A stretch of 20,596 nucleotides of DNA from Clavulina sp. PMI_390 (lineage: Eukaryota > Basidiomycota > Agaricomycetes > Cantharellales > Hydnaceae): positions 24,035 to 44,630 of the forward strand of contig WIDE01000148.1 in NCBI GenBank assembly GCA_015039315.1. The letters run 5' to 3'. A model generated the notes under the pieces. It did no database searches. It saw nothing but the letters and a program-made list of their open reading frames with translations, and was not told the origin of the DNA. Made by a program: the position numbers and the translations under genes. This document shows positions 7,951 to 18,655 of the stretch, in pieces; position 1 is the first letter of the stretch; every line of letters begins with the position of its first letter.

Positions 7951-10900
7951 AGCTCTACTAGCTAGCACGCTTACTCATCTCAACGCGTGGAGAGAATGTT
8001 CAAAGGAAAGCGCCCTCCAAAGTGTAAATTGTGGTCCGCTCGTCGCCTTCCAAGAAGCCAATGTCGTAATCAAGATGATCCTGGAGTTTTTCTCACAATG
8101 ACCCAAATAGTGTGAGAGTGCGAGAAGACAGCTCGATTTGATTCAATAATGGAAAGTTTTTGATATCAATATGCCGATGGGATAAGTCTTTTGGCGACTT
8201 GAGACAAATCGGCGAACGTCGGCGGCTTGAGGTGAGGAGGTTGGATAGGGGGCCATCTTCGGAATGGATCAAATATGGCTGACTAGAATTTTTCAAAAGG
8301 ATCGCTTGGTCAATAATGAGGCATTGGCATGATTCATCCACGCAAATTGGGTTCATGAATGATGAAAAGAGCGTTTGGAGAAGGGGGACAGTAAATACAT
8401 CCAGGGAAAGTATCGCTGGAGAGCCCACACGAGTATTCAAGCACGATGCACATATGCACGCTAGCATGAGTAAAGACGTCGGATATTGTCGTGGGAGGTC
8501 ATGAGAAATGAGCACTCGTGAGGGCTGCCGTAGCTCATTCTGTCTCCGCTACGGGTTGTGCTTAGATCACCTGCAACGCTGCAAGGAATCAAAGCTAGAT
8601 TTCATCAACGGCAAAGCAAGATAGAATAGCATCAGATTGAGCATGCTTCTCTGGTGAGAGCCTCATACCCGGCCAATGGCAGCGATTTTCGCGGCTTAGG
8701 ACCTTGGTCGTAATCTGATCGCCACAGTAGTTATCATCAATAATCTATCGTCTCGACTGGTGCCTTGATCTGAGAAGGTGATATAGGGCCTTGGCAAGAA
8801 GCTTTCGATATAGCGGATTGCCCCTGCCGGGGTCATGAACGAGTGGGTCGAAGCTCAGGTACCTCAGTAGTTTCGGCACAGCCACAAGGCCAACTATAAC
8901 ACGTGATACGTGGACTGATTTTCAATCGCAATTAGCAACGGAGCGGGCAACAAGCATCTGTGCAGAAGAGTCTAAGGAACATCGTTTGGGAACGCGGGGG
9001 GTGTGCGCGCGCATGAGCGCCGGGAACGACGACACGATCGTTGTTCACCGTCGCTTGTCAAATAAAGCGAGCCTCGTGTCGTGTCATCCGTCCGGGGGCT
9101 GTCACTGTCATTGTCGACGCCGATCGATCAGGCCATCGCTCATCTCATTTTCTGCGGTTCATGATGTGTCAACGTCAACGTGCAGGCAGACATTGCTGTC
9201 GGTCAGTCGGTCGGTCATTATGGACGTCAAACTCTGAATCTAGGTGCTCCTATCTGTCATATCTTTTTGGCGATAAGGAACTCTTGCTTCGACGACTAAT
9301 GCTAATTGCGCGCCCTTGCAATTAACGGTCGTCCCGGCGTCCTTTGCTCATTACCGTCGCGCTGGCCATCCTCTTCTATCCGCCTCCCCCTTAATACCTG
9401 TTTCACCTACATCAGTCTCCTGCATGAGTTTCTCTGCTCTCTTCATATCAATGATGAGCAGCATAGATACCCAAAGCTCAAGCGGCCACATTTACGTGCC
9501 CCTAAGGCAGTGAACGCTGCTGTGCAAGCTTTTTTGTGGCCGCCCCAGGGCATTGACATCCAGATTAAGGGAGAGGAGGGCCACTCAGGGAGAGCGAGAA
9601 AACAGGCTTTTTTCACATTCGAAACGAAGAAATCATATCGTCCCTGTCGATGCCCGCCCCTGTGACGATCTCCTCGGCTGCGAGCCCAGAAGCGCATATT
9701 GCTGGCCACAGCTGGCCCTTAATCTATCCCGTCTCTCTCCGTTGGCCACGACTTTCCTCTTTCAGACAAAAAGACTGGTTGTCGCTATCCCCAAGGCGCA
9801 AAGTGCGGCGGTTGTTCGCGCTTTTCCCGTGGAGACTAGTGAAACAACTTTTCCTGAAGAAAACCGCCTTCTTTTCCAGAAGCGATAGGGGCGTTCTAAA
9901 TGTAGAAGCCAGAAGACCCAACCCAGCTCACACCGGTCGCCAATGTGAGTGGAGTCGGAAACAGCAAGGATCGCAGTGAGCAAAAGAACTGATAACCACT
10001 GCGACGGAAGACGGGGATTCAGTTGGAGTGGGATTTGCACGACCGGAGAAGAGAGGGTCTTGACAAGGGAGCTGGAGATGGGAGATCTCTCTTTCCTCTC
10101 CCTCGATGGACTTTTCGTTCCGGAATTGCACATTCGATTACGATAGTTCCCATAATTTTCATGCCATTACCCTGGTACGGAACTGCCCAGACTCTGATTT
10201 TTGACAGCCTCCCTCCCCCGCTGAGAAAAGTGACACCTGACAGGTACAACAAAAAAACTCAATTGGACCGGCCCGCGATAGATTGCGTTGAATTGCGCCG
10301 CTTTTCGATGGTGTTGTCTTGGGCCACCGAAGATCTGCGGCGGCTCCTCGCTCGCTCCCCCCGCGCATCATCATCCTTATTGATTTTGTGAAATGTGAAT
10401 TGTAGATGGGAAAACTGGAGGGAGGCTGCTCTTCATAAAACGTGCTACTCATGGTGAGCGTCCATTGGCAACATTATTCAGATTGGCCAGTGGGCAAGCG
10501 CAATTAGTGGGAGGCGAGCAGTCCATAGAGATGATAATGACCATTCTATGAACCTAGATATGGGAGGTTCTCTATGGGTGTGTAGTGTGTGCATGTGCGA
10601 CGCACTCCGTGCCGCAGGCGCCGGACTCGGATCCACCCACCCAAGCACATTCATCAAGCCTCCTCTTCCAATGCAAAGGGTCGAGGTACACTTCGGACTT
10701 TTGTCCCCAAATAGGTAGCGAGGAGGTGCATCCTCCACACACAAACAACAAAGAACTGCAAGAGATGTCGAGAGAAAGAATCCAGGTCCGTGGTAAATGA
10801 TGGCTCCCCACCCAAAAAAGTTATTGCAATCTGTTCCCGACCCGAGGCGTCTACGTGTGTGTTCATCTCATCTCAACTCGGCCTGATCTCACTTATTGGC

Positions 10901-12040
10901 CTTCTGTATCGAAGAAGAAAAAAGAAACGAAAGAAGCGCGTCGAGCGTCGAGAGCGCTCCCTGTCTCACAGAGCTATCGGAGCTTCGACCGGGCATCAGA
11001 TTCCATGCCTGGCGCTCCATTCAGTCGCGCCCTCCCCCTCCGCCATCAGTTCATCAACGCATCATCATGTCATCAGAACAACGAGCGTCTCATCTTTTCT
11101 TCCTGCTAGGCTGAACGATGATCCGGCGACGCGATGGACGACTGCCGCGATGAACGCTTGACGCACTCGCTATGGACGCCGACTCGAAGAAGGAGAAGAT
11201 CATGATTGAAAACGAAAAGAATGACGGCAGAGGCGGGCGGCGCATGTGCCGGCTTCCTTGGGAGGGAGCGAGGGGGGCAAATGATGATCGTGAGCTTGTT
11301 TCGAAGTTTATTTGCTGATGGCTTATTCGGGATTAGTGTTTCCAGTGTGCCAGCTCAGTTCAGTCTGGTGGGTGACCAAGATATTGGTTTGGTAGTTCAA
11401 TCATCATCTTCATCATCGTCATCATATTGCGGAGTATTAACGGAGGGTGGTGGTGGTGCGTGGGCTGCTCTAACGGGGGCTCGAAGCGATAACGACCAAT
11501 TTTCTCCTGTGGTTGTATTGATGTATCACACTGTATGTGTGGGGATCCGATCCCCCTAGGTCGATCGTGCGGCCGAGTATCGAGCAGCATCGAATTACGG
11601 CCACACATACACAAGCCTCCAAAGGGAGGAAGAAAGGCCCAGTGTTCGGAACACACTCAAAACCCCCGACGGTGCAAAAGGAGGAGACAAAATCTGGACG
11701 TGCTCGTAACCACGCCCTCGACAAACCCCGGTCCTCGCTATCATTCGCCCCCTCGGTGGCCACCGCCACAGACGACGAGCAAAAGGAGCCACACACGACA
11801 CAGTAAACGTCAGCTGAGATTCGCGATCGACGACGAGGCACGATTGAGCAGAGTGGTGCCTTGCCTGTCAGAGTTGTCACTCCCTCGAGGAACGACGCCA
11901 TTATCGGTGTCAAACTTTTTTTTTCTTACTCTCTATACGCCCGCGAGTGTGTTCTTGTGAGCCCTGTGATACGCGGTCCCGCGCGCGCGTTGCGTCCCTG
12001 TCCTTGCCTGTCAGTGTCAAAACTCGGACAAACTTTCTCG
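7951..12040. other. Long region without a supportable gene
   Basis: About 4 kb separates the thioredoxin-like cluster from the next coding block. Open frames exist on both strands (for example 8093-8515 and 11470-11913 on the minus strand, 9306-9665 and 11535-11960 on the plus strand), but they overlap one another, lack domains and show no in-phase splice partners. A GGTC-rich patch occurs near 9197-9218 and an (ATC)-like repeat at 11401-11425. The right part may be the promoter and 5' UTR of the gene starting at 12216. Confidence 0.4.
11401..11425 (+). repeat. Imperfect (TCA)n trinucleotide repeat
   Basis: Eight TCA-like units with two substitutions are seen directly. It lies in non-coding sequence upstream of the gene at 12216. 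Confidence 0.7.
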
Positions 12041-12090
12041 CCTCGACACTCTCTGCCCTCCACCTCCTCCTTCCTCCTCTCTCTCACCTC
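12041..12090 (+). promoter_or_regulatory. Pyrimidine-rich tract before the 12216 start
   Basis: The + strand here is almost pure C and T with CTCC repeats, ending about 125 bp before the ATG at 12216. Such CT-rich stretches commonly mark the transcription start region of fungal genes lacking a TATA box. This supports a gene start at 12216. The assignment as promoter or 5' UTR is inference. Confidence 0.45.
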
Positions 12091-12215
12091 ATCTTGACAT
12101 CTTGTACATATCTTGAGCCATCTCTCCCACAACCTTTCCTCTCTTCGTTTCGCGCCACCCTCAGAAATCGCGTCTTGAGTCACAAACAGACACGCACGAT
12201 TCAGACCAGCGCACG

Positions 12216-13285
12216 ATGGCGACAAACCCAATCCCAAATCACATTATTGGCGGTGACACTGACACTGACAGCAGCCCCCCGCATACGACTGTCAGTGATG
12301 TGCCTCCTCCTTCTCCTTCTTCCCCCCGTGCCTTTGCCTCCTCAGCCTCTGCTGCTCGCTTCGGCTCCTCCTCATTCATGTCCAATGAGAGCGGGCATAC
12401 CACTACCAATACCGGCCCGGTCGCGTCTCTCCCCACGAGCGTGCCCGCGTCATCGCCGACGACCACCACCGCGCTCGACGACGACGATGAGCGTCATGCG
12501 CTGCGGAACGAGGAGGCTTTGCCAGTTATTATTCTCGACGCCGAGCATTCGTCTATTCAAATGACCGACGTCGGAATCACGCGTCATCGTCGTCCCAGGA
12601 ATAACGACCCGCATGAAGAGAATAACGCGCCCCAAGATTCTGTTTCTATATCTCCCCATGACCCGTAAGCATCTTTCCTCTCGCTGTTGCGCATGATTCT
12701 TGTCGCGTATTCCCACTTTGGGTAGTTTATTCTGGCGCCCTTCTTTCCCCATTTGATCCATACCAAAAAGACTACGAACTGACGCGTTGGTGATACCCCT
12801 CGCATTCTGCAGCGCGATGACTATCCCAGAAGAGGCGAGCGAGACCGTTCCCGCGTCTTCGAGGTCGATTATACCCACCACCACCAATAATGACAGCACC
12901 TCTTCGGCCCTTCCATCCCCGCCTCCTAGCCCCCGCTCTCACCGGAGACCTAGCGAGCCTTCAGCCTCCTGCAGCTCTCCTTCGCGTAGCTCCGCATCTT
13001 CAGAACTGCCAAGGACACAGTGGCCATGGACACCCCCTACGACACCTCCCCACCTGTCGTTCACGATTTTCCTGGACGCCGAACAGCAGCCCCAGCCGGC
13101 AATTGATGATCTCCAGATCCTTGCACCACCACAGCTACTCAATATGGAAGGATCCAACTCTTCTCCATTCCGGGAAGCTGTGGAGGAAGGGCGAGCAGAC
13201 GACTCGACTCCATCGAGCTCCCGATCCTCCTCTGGCGCCGGCGCGCGTGAGCATGGTTCTTTACTGGGCGCCAATAATGTACCTG
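12216..13285 (+). CDS. Disordered Ser/Pro/Asp-rich protein, exons 1-2 (possible N-terminus of the homeodomain protein)
   Basis: ATG 12216 opens exon 1 (12216-12664), which ends at a GTAAGC donor. The acceptor CATTCTGCAG leads into exon 2 (12813-13285) in the same reading, giving 307 residues. The sequence is low complexity: D-T-D-T-D, runs of S, P and T, an acidic D-D-D-D-E-R patch, and two similar short hydrophobic strings, VIILDAEH and FTIFLDAEQ. No domain is recognised. Exon 2 could end at the GTTCGT donor at 13286 (phase 1), which fits the phase-1 exon at 14438 and would make this the N-terminus of the homeodomain protein through a 1152-bp intron. Alternatively it is a separate gene stopping at 13371, or splicing to a hydrophobic exon at 13401-13472. 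The two-exon core is likely real; its 3' end is unresolved. Confidence 0.55.
12665..12812 (+). other. Intron between exons 1 and 2 of the 12216 gene
   Basis: A 148-bp GT-AG intron with donor GTAAGC and acceptor TTCTGCAG. It joins CC to C to make a Pro codon and removes the TAA that would end the exon 1 frame. Confidence 0.65.
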
Positions 13286-14437
13286 GTTCGTACCTGTTTC
13301 TGTATTCTGGGTCTGCTGATACCTCCTGCTACATTCCATTCTTTTACCATCCCTCCCCCCAAAAAAAATGAATTGAAGACTCACATTTTCGGTTATTCAG
13401 ATCACCTCTTGGCAGTTTCTCATCCCGACCCTGCTTGGGGGTTTCCTCGTGCTGCTGCTGCGAATTCGTTCGGTGCGTGTGTGTGTTCATTTCCCTTGCT
13501 TGGCATTACCTCTTTTTTTCGCTGCTTTTTTCGTTCTTTTACTTTCTGCTGTTGGAACTCTGCCTTTGTTTCTTGCTTTCTTCTCACCCGGCCGATTCTG
13601 GAATATTGGCCTGAAGGGTCGCTATATGTGTTCCTCCCACACACACTCGCACGCAGCACTTTGGCCACTCTGGGCTGAACCGAGCGTGATCTACCACTAT
13701 CTTGAACCAGAGATATCATGGTGATACTTCTCATGTACAGCCGGTAGCTCATGACGAAGGGCTCGGCAAACAACTCGAACGGGTGTTGACTCCCCTTGCG
13801 CGCTCCGTTTTCTTCTTCTGTTCCGCGCACCTTCGTTCTTTTTCTTGCCGTTCTTGGGCGGCTACAACCTTATCGATATCGCGCCCTGCCACGCCCCTCC
13901 GCGAGATGCTTTGAAGCGAATAAGGTTTATGAAGGAGGGGAGGGATGGGTGACTGACAGCTTGTTACTGTCGCGCCTGAGTGAGATCCGTCCTGTCGTCA
14001 CCGCCTGTCATCTCCACGATTACACGCACCGTCGATCATCAACAGCCGATTTTTCCGATGATTGTAGCTGTCCTTGTCTTGTCAACTCCATCTTATTTCC
14101 CATATCTGGCTCCCTCGCCACGTCAACCTTGTTTTATTTTTTTTATTCTCGTGTCTTAATTGTCGTTGTCGGCCATCGTTTTTTTCTCGGCGCTTGACGA
14201 GAAGGGGGGGTGTTACGTGTTGTGTGCTTCTGGGTTTCGGGGACGCTTTCTTCTCCGTCTCCCTCCCTTCATCCAGCTGCTTGCCTACTGTTATTCCGAC
14301 GGGATCGCTCTTTCTTTATTTTGGCCGCCGTTCTGCTGTCCCGCTTCGTGAAGCTTTCGTATCATTTCCGGACTAAATGCAATGCTGACCTCTCTTTTTC
14401 TTTTTCAACTTGCATATTTGATTCCGGGCTTTGACAG
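13286..14437 (+). other. Long intron or intergenic region upstream of the homeodomain exons
   Basis: The right end is a strong acceptor: CTGAC at about 14384-14388 as a branch candidate, a T-rich tract and TTTGACAG before 14438. The left end could be the GTTCGT at 13286. The 1152 bp between are T-rich, with many CT stretches near 13500-13600 and 13800-13860, which would also suit a promoter. An open frame at 13401-13724 reads as hydrophobic (WQFLIPTLLGGFLVLLL) and could hold a membrane segment, but T-rich DNA gives such readings easily. A possible alternative start for the homeodomain gene is ATGG followed by GTGACT near 13945. Confidence 0.45.
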
Positions 14438-17400
14438 GGTTCATTCACGAGGATGAAGGGGAAGGGGATCTTCAGCGCCAATCTAACGAGGGCGTGAATC
14501 AGCTGCCTCATCAAACGGCGCAGCAGCAAAATCATCACCAGCATCCGAATAATTTAGACAGTACGATGGTTGGATGCGAGCATTCGTCATTGGTGCCTCC
14601 GTCTTCATTTGAGCCTCGGCTCTCGTCTCCATCGCCATCGCCGCCCAGCTGTCAAGGCGAGCATCCGCATTCGCATCACTCCCTTCCGGTGCTCCAACTC
14701 CACCTGCTCCCAGCAGCCCACGCGGGGGACAGTACCGCTACGAATGCAGTCCCTTCCGATCGGAGCCCCGGCGATCGTGATGACATGACGGGCGTTGGTA
14801 TGCATCCCTTACACGCGCAACCTGTCAGCGTCAATGCCAATGCCAATGCCAATGCCAGTGCGGGTGGGGCTTATGGTGGTGGATCTGCAAACGCGGACCC
14901 GAGGGGAGGGGAAGGATTTGGCTTTGGAGGGTTGTCATCTGAGTGTGAATGCGAGAAGAAGCCCTCATTTGCTCCTCCTCGCTCCTGTGCTCCTAGCACG
15001 GATCCTTTACTCTCGACCCCCATCCCTACCACGTCCACCACGACTGACATCTGTATCCCTTCGAGCCCAGCGTCAGGATCGAGAACGCCTACATCCTTGA
15101 ACCCTGTCGATCCTGCTGCTGTCAACTTTGAGCGCGAGCGCTTCCCTGCATCGCCCGCTTCGACTTTAATTGGCGACGAGGAGGACACGCAGGGCATGTC
15201 AACGACCACCCTTACGACTACCGCGGCGCGCTATTCGACGACGACGGCCACGACGAGCGCTGCCGATAGCAAAACGAAAAGGCCTGTTTGGACGCTCGCC
15301 ATGAAACGTGCTGGTGCGTCATTTTATTCCCAATTCGCAGTTTGTTGTATGCTTGTCAGGTTGTATTTGGCTGACCGAGGTCTCGTTGCTCCACTCTTAT
15401 CCCTTTCCCTTTGCATGCTCAAACAATGCCGAAAATATTATCCATATACCATCCTCCATCGATTTTCCCTTGGTCGTTCGTGCGGTCCGTGTCACACGAC
15501 GCTCTTTCCCCCTTCACTAAAATTATGCTGCTGCGAATCCAGAGTCAATCCATTCGCCCTCACCCTCTCCGCGAGGCGTAAAGCGCAAGCCATCATCATC
15601 ACTATCCCCTGCCCCTGTACCCAACGAAGCTGCTAGTACTGCCTCCAGTTCTGCTTCTTCGCCGCTAGCCGTCCTGGCTTCTGCTGCGGCCGCATCAGCA
15701 TCGGTGTCTTCCCCCATCTCTGGATCACTCGATCGCATAATAGACACCAATGTGGATGCTGACGCGCGAGCCATGTCGAGGAAACGGCGGAGGATCCTCG
15801 AGCCTTCGTCGCGTGCCTCGCATGCCATAGTTAGTCTCGTAGGCGTTGATGTCGACGCTGGCTTGGGAGCTGCTGGATTTGATCTTCCCCGAGTTAGGGG
15901 TGCTGGCCCTGCCAATCGTCGGCGTACGCTGAGATTAGGGTCTGGTGGACGAGATGACGGTGGACCGTCCGATGATGACGATGATGAAGACGACGACGAT
16001 AAAGGCTACAACGACCACTACAAGGAGAACGCGGACATATATTATCCAGGAGAAGGGGGGCGTGGACGAGCTGACATTCCTGATCTTCCTGTCCCGCCCT
16101 TTCACCCACTTTCACATTCACCTTCTTCCCAGCGGTCTCCCCTTAACAATGCCGATGGACAGCGGCCCCCCTTCCTTCCCCCTATCACCGCCTTTAATAC
16201 TTCAGGGTTTCCTCCTTCCTCCCGCGCTCCTCAATCCTCGTCATCTTCACCTTCCACCTCGACGTCCCCTCCTGTCAGAGGGGTTCACACTGCTGCCACT
16301 CTGGGCCCTGTCCTCCCGTCATCTGCCGCGCTGACTCCCCTAACTTACCCGTCATACGCGTCCCAGACTCACGCGCCGTCGCATGGAGACGGCCTGGGTG
16401 CAAGTGGAGCTGGAGGATACTACTCCAACGCGTATTACCCCATCGCTACTGGTGACTCGTCGTACACAAGCGCTAGTTCCAGCAATGCTGCCTCTGGTCA
16501 CCACCACACGAACGCATATGGATCAGCCGGCGATTATCCTGCGTCATACACGCCCACAGCGACGACGACGACAGCGTTCGTGACTGCTGTGGAAGATCAG
16601 CAACAACAGCCACAACAAGATCTCGTCGTCCCCTCTTCATCTGGTCCTGCTGGCTCAGGATCAGGCTCCGGTGCCGCTCCGCCACCTCCATATAACGACC
16701 CACATAGCCCTCGAACTCGGTCACATTCGGGCAATCGAGGCGGCGCAGGCGCAAATGCCGGTGCTGGTGGCTCTGGGCCACCTTTGCGCTCCTCGAGGCG
16801 CCGTGCAGCCGCTCGCTCTGCCCGAGGCATCGGGAGCGATGATCCTGCGTCTGGAGATGAAGGCAGCTCAGATGGCGAGGATGGCTCCGAGTATGATGCT
16901 GAAGCCGACGACAATGACGGGACAGGACGAGCGCGAGCGAGCGGTACAAGGCGCGGCAGGTCAACCGGAGCAACGGGCGCCTCTGCACGCTGGGCTGACG
17001 GGCCCCCTGGTCGGAATAGCGCTCGGCGAGCGCATGGAGATCATGTCCCTTCCTCCACTGCCGCTGCAGTAGCAGCTGCAGCAGCAGCAAACTACTCGCT
17101 TCATCCCGTCAACTCACACGCTGGTCTCCCATTATATTCTCAATCTCACTCTCACTCTTCTTCCTCCCATCAACATATGCATTCGTCGATGCACGGTGGC
17201 CTGCCTGCTGCGGGAGAGTACTTCTCTCCCCCACCTCCGCCCATCCATCCTCCGGCGTACACTCAGCACCCGACGCTCCCTAGCCCGCACCAGCTCGCTC
17301 CTCATCACTCGTCCTCATCGCACAATAGTTTGGGCGGGGGAGGCGTGGGAGCTGGGTCTGGGACGAAGAAGAGGGGTAACCTTCCGAGAGAAGTGACAGA

Positions 17401-17565
17401 ACTGCTGAAAGCGTGGATTTTAGGACACGCGGACAATCCATATCCGACAGACGAAGAAAAGAAGATGTTGTGTCTGCAGACGGGCTTGACGTACACGCAG
17501 GTGTCGAACTGGATGATCAACGTGTGTTGAATTCCTATTATTTCTTCTATTTCTTCTTTTTCTTT

Positions 17566-17601
<36 letters not shown>

Positions 17602-18655
17602 TCCCTCACTCCCTTCGCTCGATCGATTTATTGACCGACTGTAAATTTTTCTATCCATTTGGGGAATCTAGGCTCGACGACGGGTGCTTCCCCCGGAGAA
17701 CAAGCACAAGTACCAGCGTCCCTCAGCAGCAGCACCTCCCCGCCCCGCCTTTGGTTACGGTCCTGGCGGTGTTCCTTTCCCTGCCCCTCCTGGCCAGTAT
17801 GGAGCCCCCAATGCAGCTTACGGCGGTTCTTCCGCCAGCAACGTGAGCTCGAACGGGCGTGCAGGACCCGCGCATCTGTCCCCACTTTCCCTCCCTGCTC
17901 CGGGATCTCATGACCCTCTGCCGCAGCTGGATTCTACCCGCCGAGTAGGTGGCGGCCCGGCGTCGAGCGACTCGCCAGTGACGCTCCCACCATTGCAGTG
18001 GGGCGCTGATTCGGCTCGTGATGTCGCCTCGGTACCATCTGTGCCCAGTAATACTCGTGGATCGTTGGTGAATGATCAATCAGCACTATACTGGACACCT
18101 CCACCTACCGCTGGCGGTGATCCCTCGTCTTATGGTTCTGTTCCCCCTCCACGCTCTCAGTCGACTCGCCCTGGCTCGTCCAGTCAACAGCATTCATACG
18201 GCAGTACTCCATCCCCCCTTCGGTCGCGTACCCCCGGACCTCATGCAGGCTCAGGAGCCGGAGCAGGTGCGCGAATGGGCTCGACGGCTAGCCCGAGCGG
18301 GACGATGGGAGGGCGAGCACACGGTTCAACCCTCTCTGTGGACGAACTAGCCGCGTATGGGTACACGCGTGAGCAAGCGGCGTATGTCGCAAGCACCTCG
18401 TACCAGCAGCCCCAGCACCAACAGTATCCGTCACAGCATGTGCAAGCGTACCATCAGTACCCCCGTCAGCAGCATCAGCAGCAACACCCACAATCCATGA
18501 TGTCCGCTGCTACTGCAGTGATGTCAACGGGCGCGGCAGGGGAGTACGTGCCTCCCAGACACGGCGGGTATGCGCATACGTCGTATGATCGCGTGAGGAG
18601 CCCTGGCCCTGGAGGCGGGGGCAGTGCGAATGGTGCTTCCGGCTCAAGGCACTGA
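14438..18655 (+). CDS. TALE/KN-type homeodomain transcription factor (three exons)
   Basis: Exons are 14438-15313, 15543-17521 and 17672-18655, ending at TGA 18653-18655. Introns 15314-15542 (GTGCGT, AATCCAG) and 17522-17671 join in phase. The homeodomain lies at about 17366-17521 plus 17672-17710: LPREVTELLKAWILGH, the three-residue-loop signature N-P-Y-P-T, then the recognition helix W-M-I-N-A-R-R-R followed by VLPPENKHKYQR. That is a TALE-class (Homeobox_KN) DNA-binding domain, so this is a nuclear, sequence-specific regulator. The rest looks disordered: basic clusters V-K-R-K-P (near 15578) and S-R-K-R-R-R (15776-15793) as likely nuclear signals, a ten-residue Asp/Glu run (15971-16000), Ser/His, Gly, Ala and Gln-rich tracts. 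About 1279 residues are in these exons. The N-terminus is uncertain: the exon at 14438 enters in phase 1, so coding sequence lies upstream, perhaps 12216-13285. TALE proteins control development in fungi; the target here is unknown. Confidence 0.9.
14833..14856 (+). repeat. Coding hexanucleotide repeat (AATGCC)4
   Basis: Four perfect AATGCC units encode Asn-Ala repeats in the homeodomain gene, followed by a fifth diverged unit (AGTGCG, Ser-Ala). The frame is preserved for any unit-number change, so length may vary between strains. Confidence 0.9.
15314..15542 (+). other. Intron in the homeodomain gene
   Basis: A 229-bp intron with donor GTGCGT and acceptor AATCCAG. It shifts from the frame used at 14438-15313 to that of 15543-17521, joining G to AG as a Glu codon (KRA-E-SIHSPSP). 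Without it the upstream frame would stop at 15636 and the homeodomain would be out of frame. Confidence 0.75.
17522..17671 (+). other. Intron splitting the homeodomain recognition helix, with T31
   Basis: A 150-bp intron with donor GTGTGT and acceptor GAATCTAG. Upstream coding ends W-M-I-N and downstream begins A-R-R-R, together the invariant TALE helix 3, so the splice assignment is near certain. Unspliced reading meets TGA at 17528-17530. T-run 17568-17598 is 31 bases long. Confidence 0.93.
17568..17598 (+). repeat. Homopolymer (T)31 in the homeodomain intron
   Basis: Thirty-one consecutive T are seen directly, within a longer pyrimidine tract from about 17540. Length instability is likely. 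It lies upstream of the acceptor and may act as an extended polypyrimidine tract. Confidence 0.95.
18403..18493 (+). repeat. Gln/His-rich coding tract near the C-terminus of the homeodomain protein
   Basis: CAG, CAA and CAC/CAT codons are interspersed with Pro and Tyr (Q-Q-P-Q-H-Q-Q and Q-Q-H-Q-Q-Q-H-P-Q). Such tracts are typical of activation or interaction regions of fungal regulators; a role here is inference. Confidence 0.7.

Noticed and set aside
8093..8515. 140-codon open frame on the minus strand
   Set aside because: No domain recognised, no splice partners, and overlapping frames exist on the other strand. Not enough to call a gene.
11947..12564. 205-codon open frame on the plus strand
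   Set aside because: It overlaps exon 1 of the 12216 gene in another frame and begins in CT-rich leader sequence. It is a shadow of that exon.
16473..17090. 205-codon open frame on the minus strand
   Set aside because: It lies antisense to the large homeodomain exon and reflects its repetitive composition.
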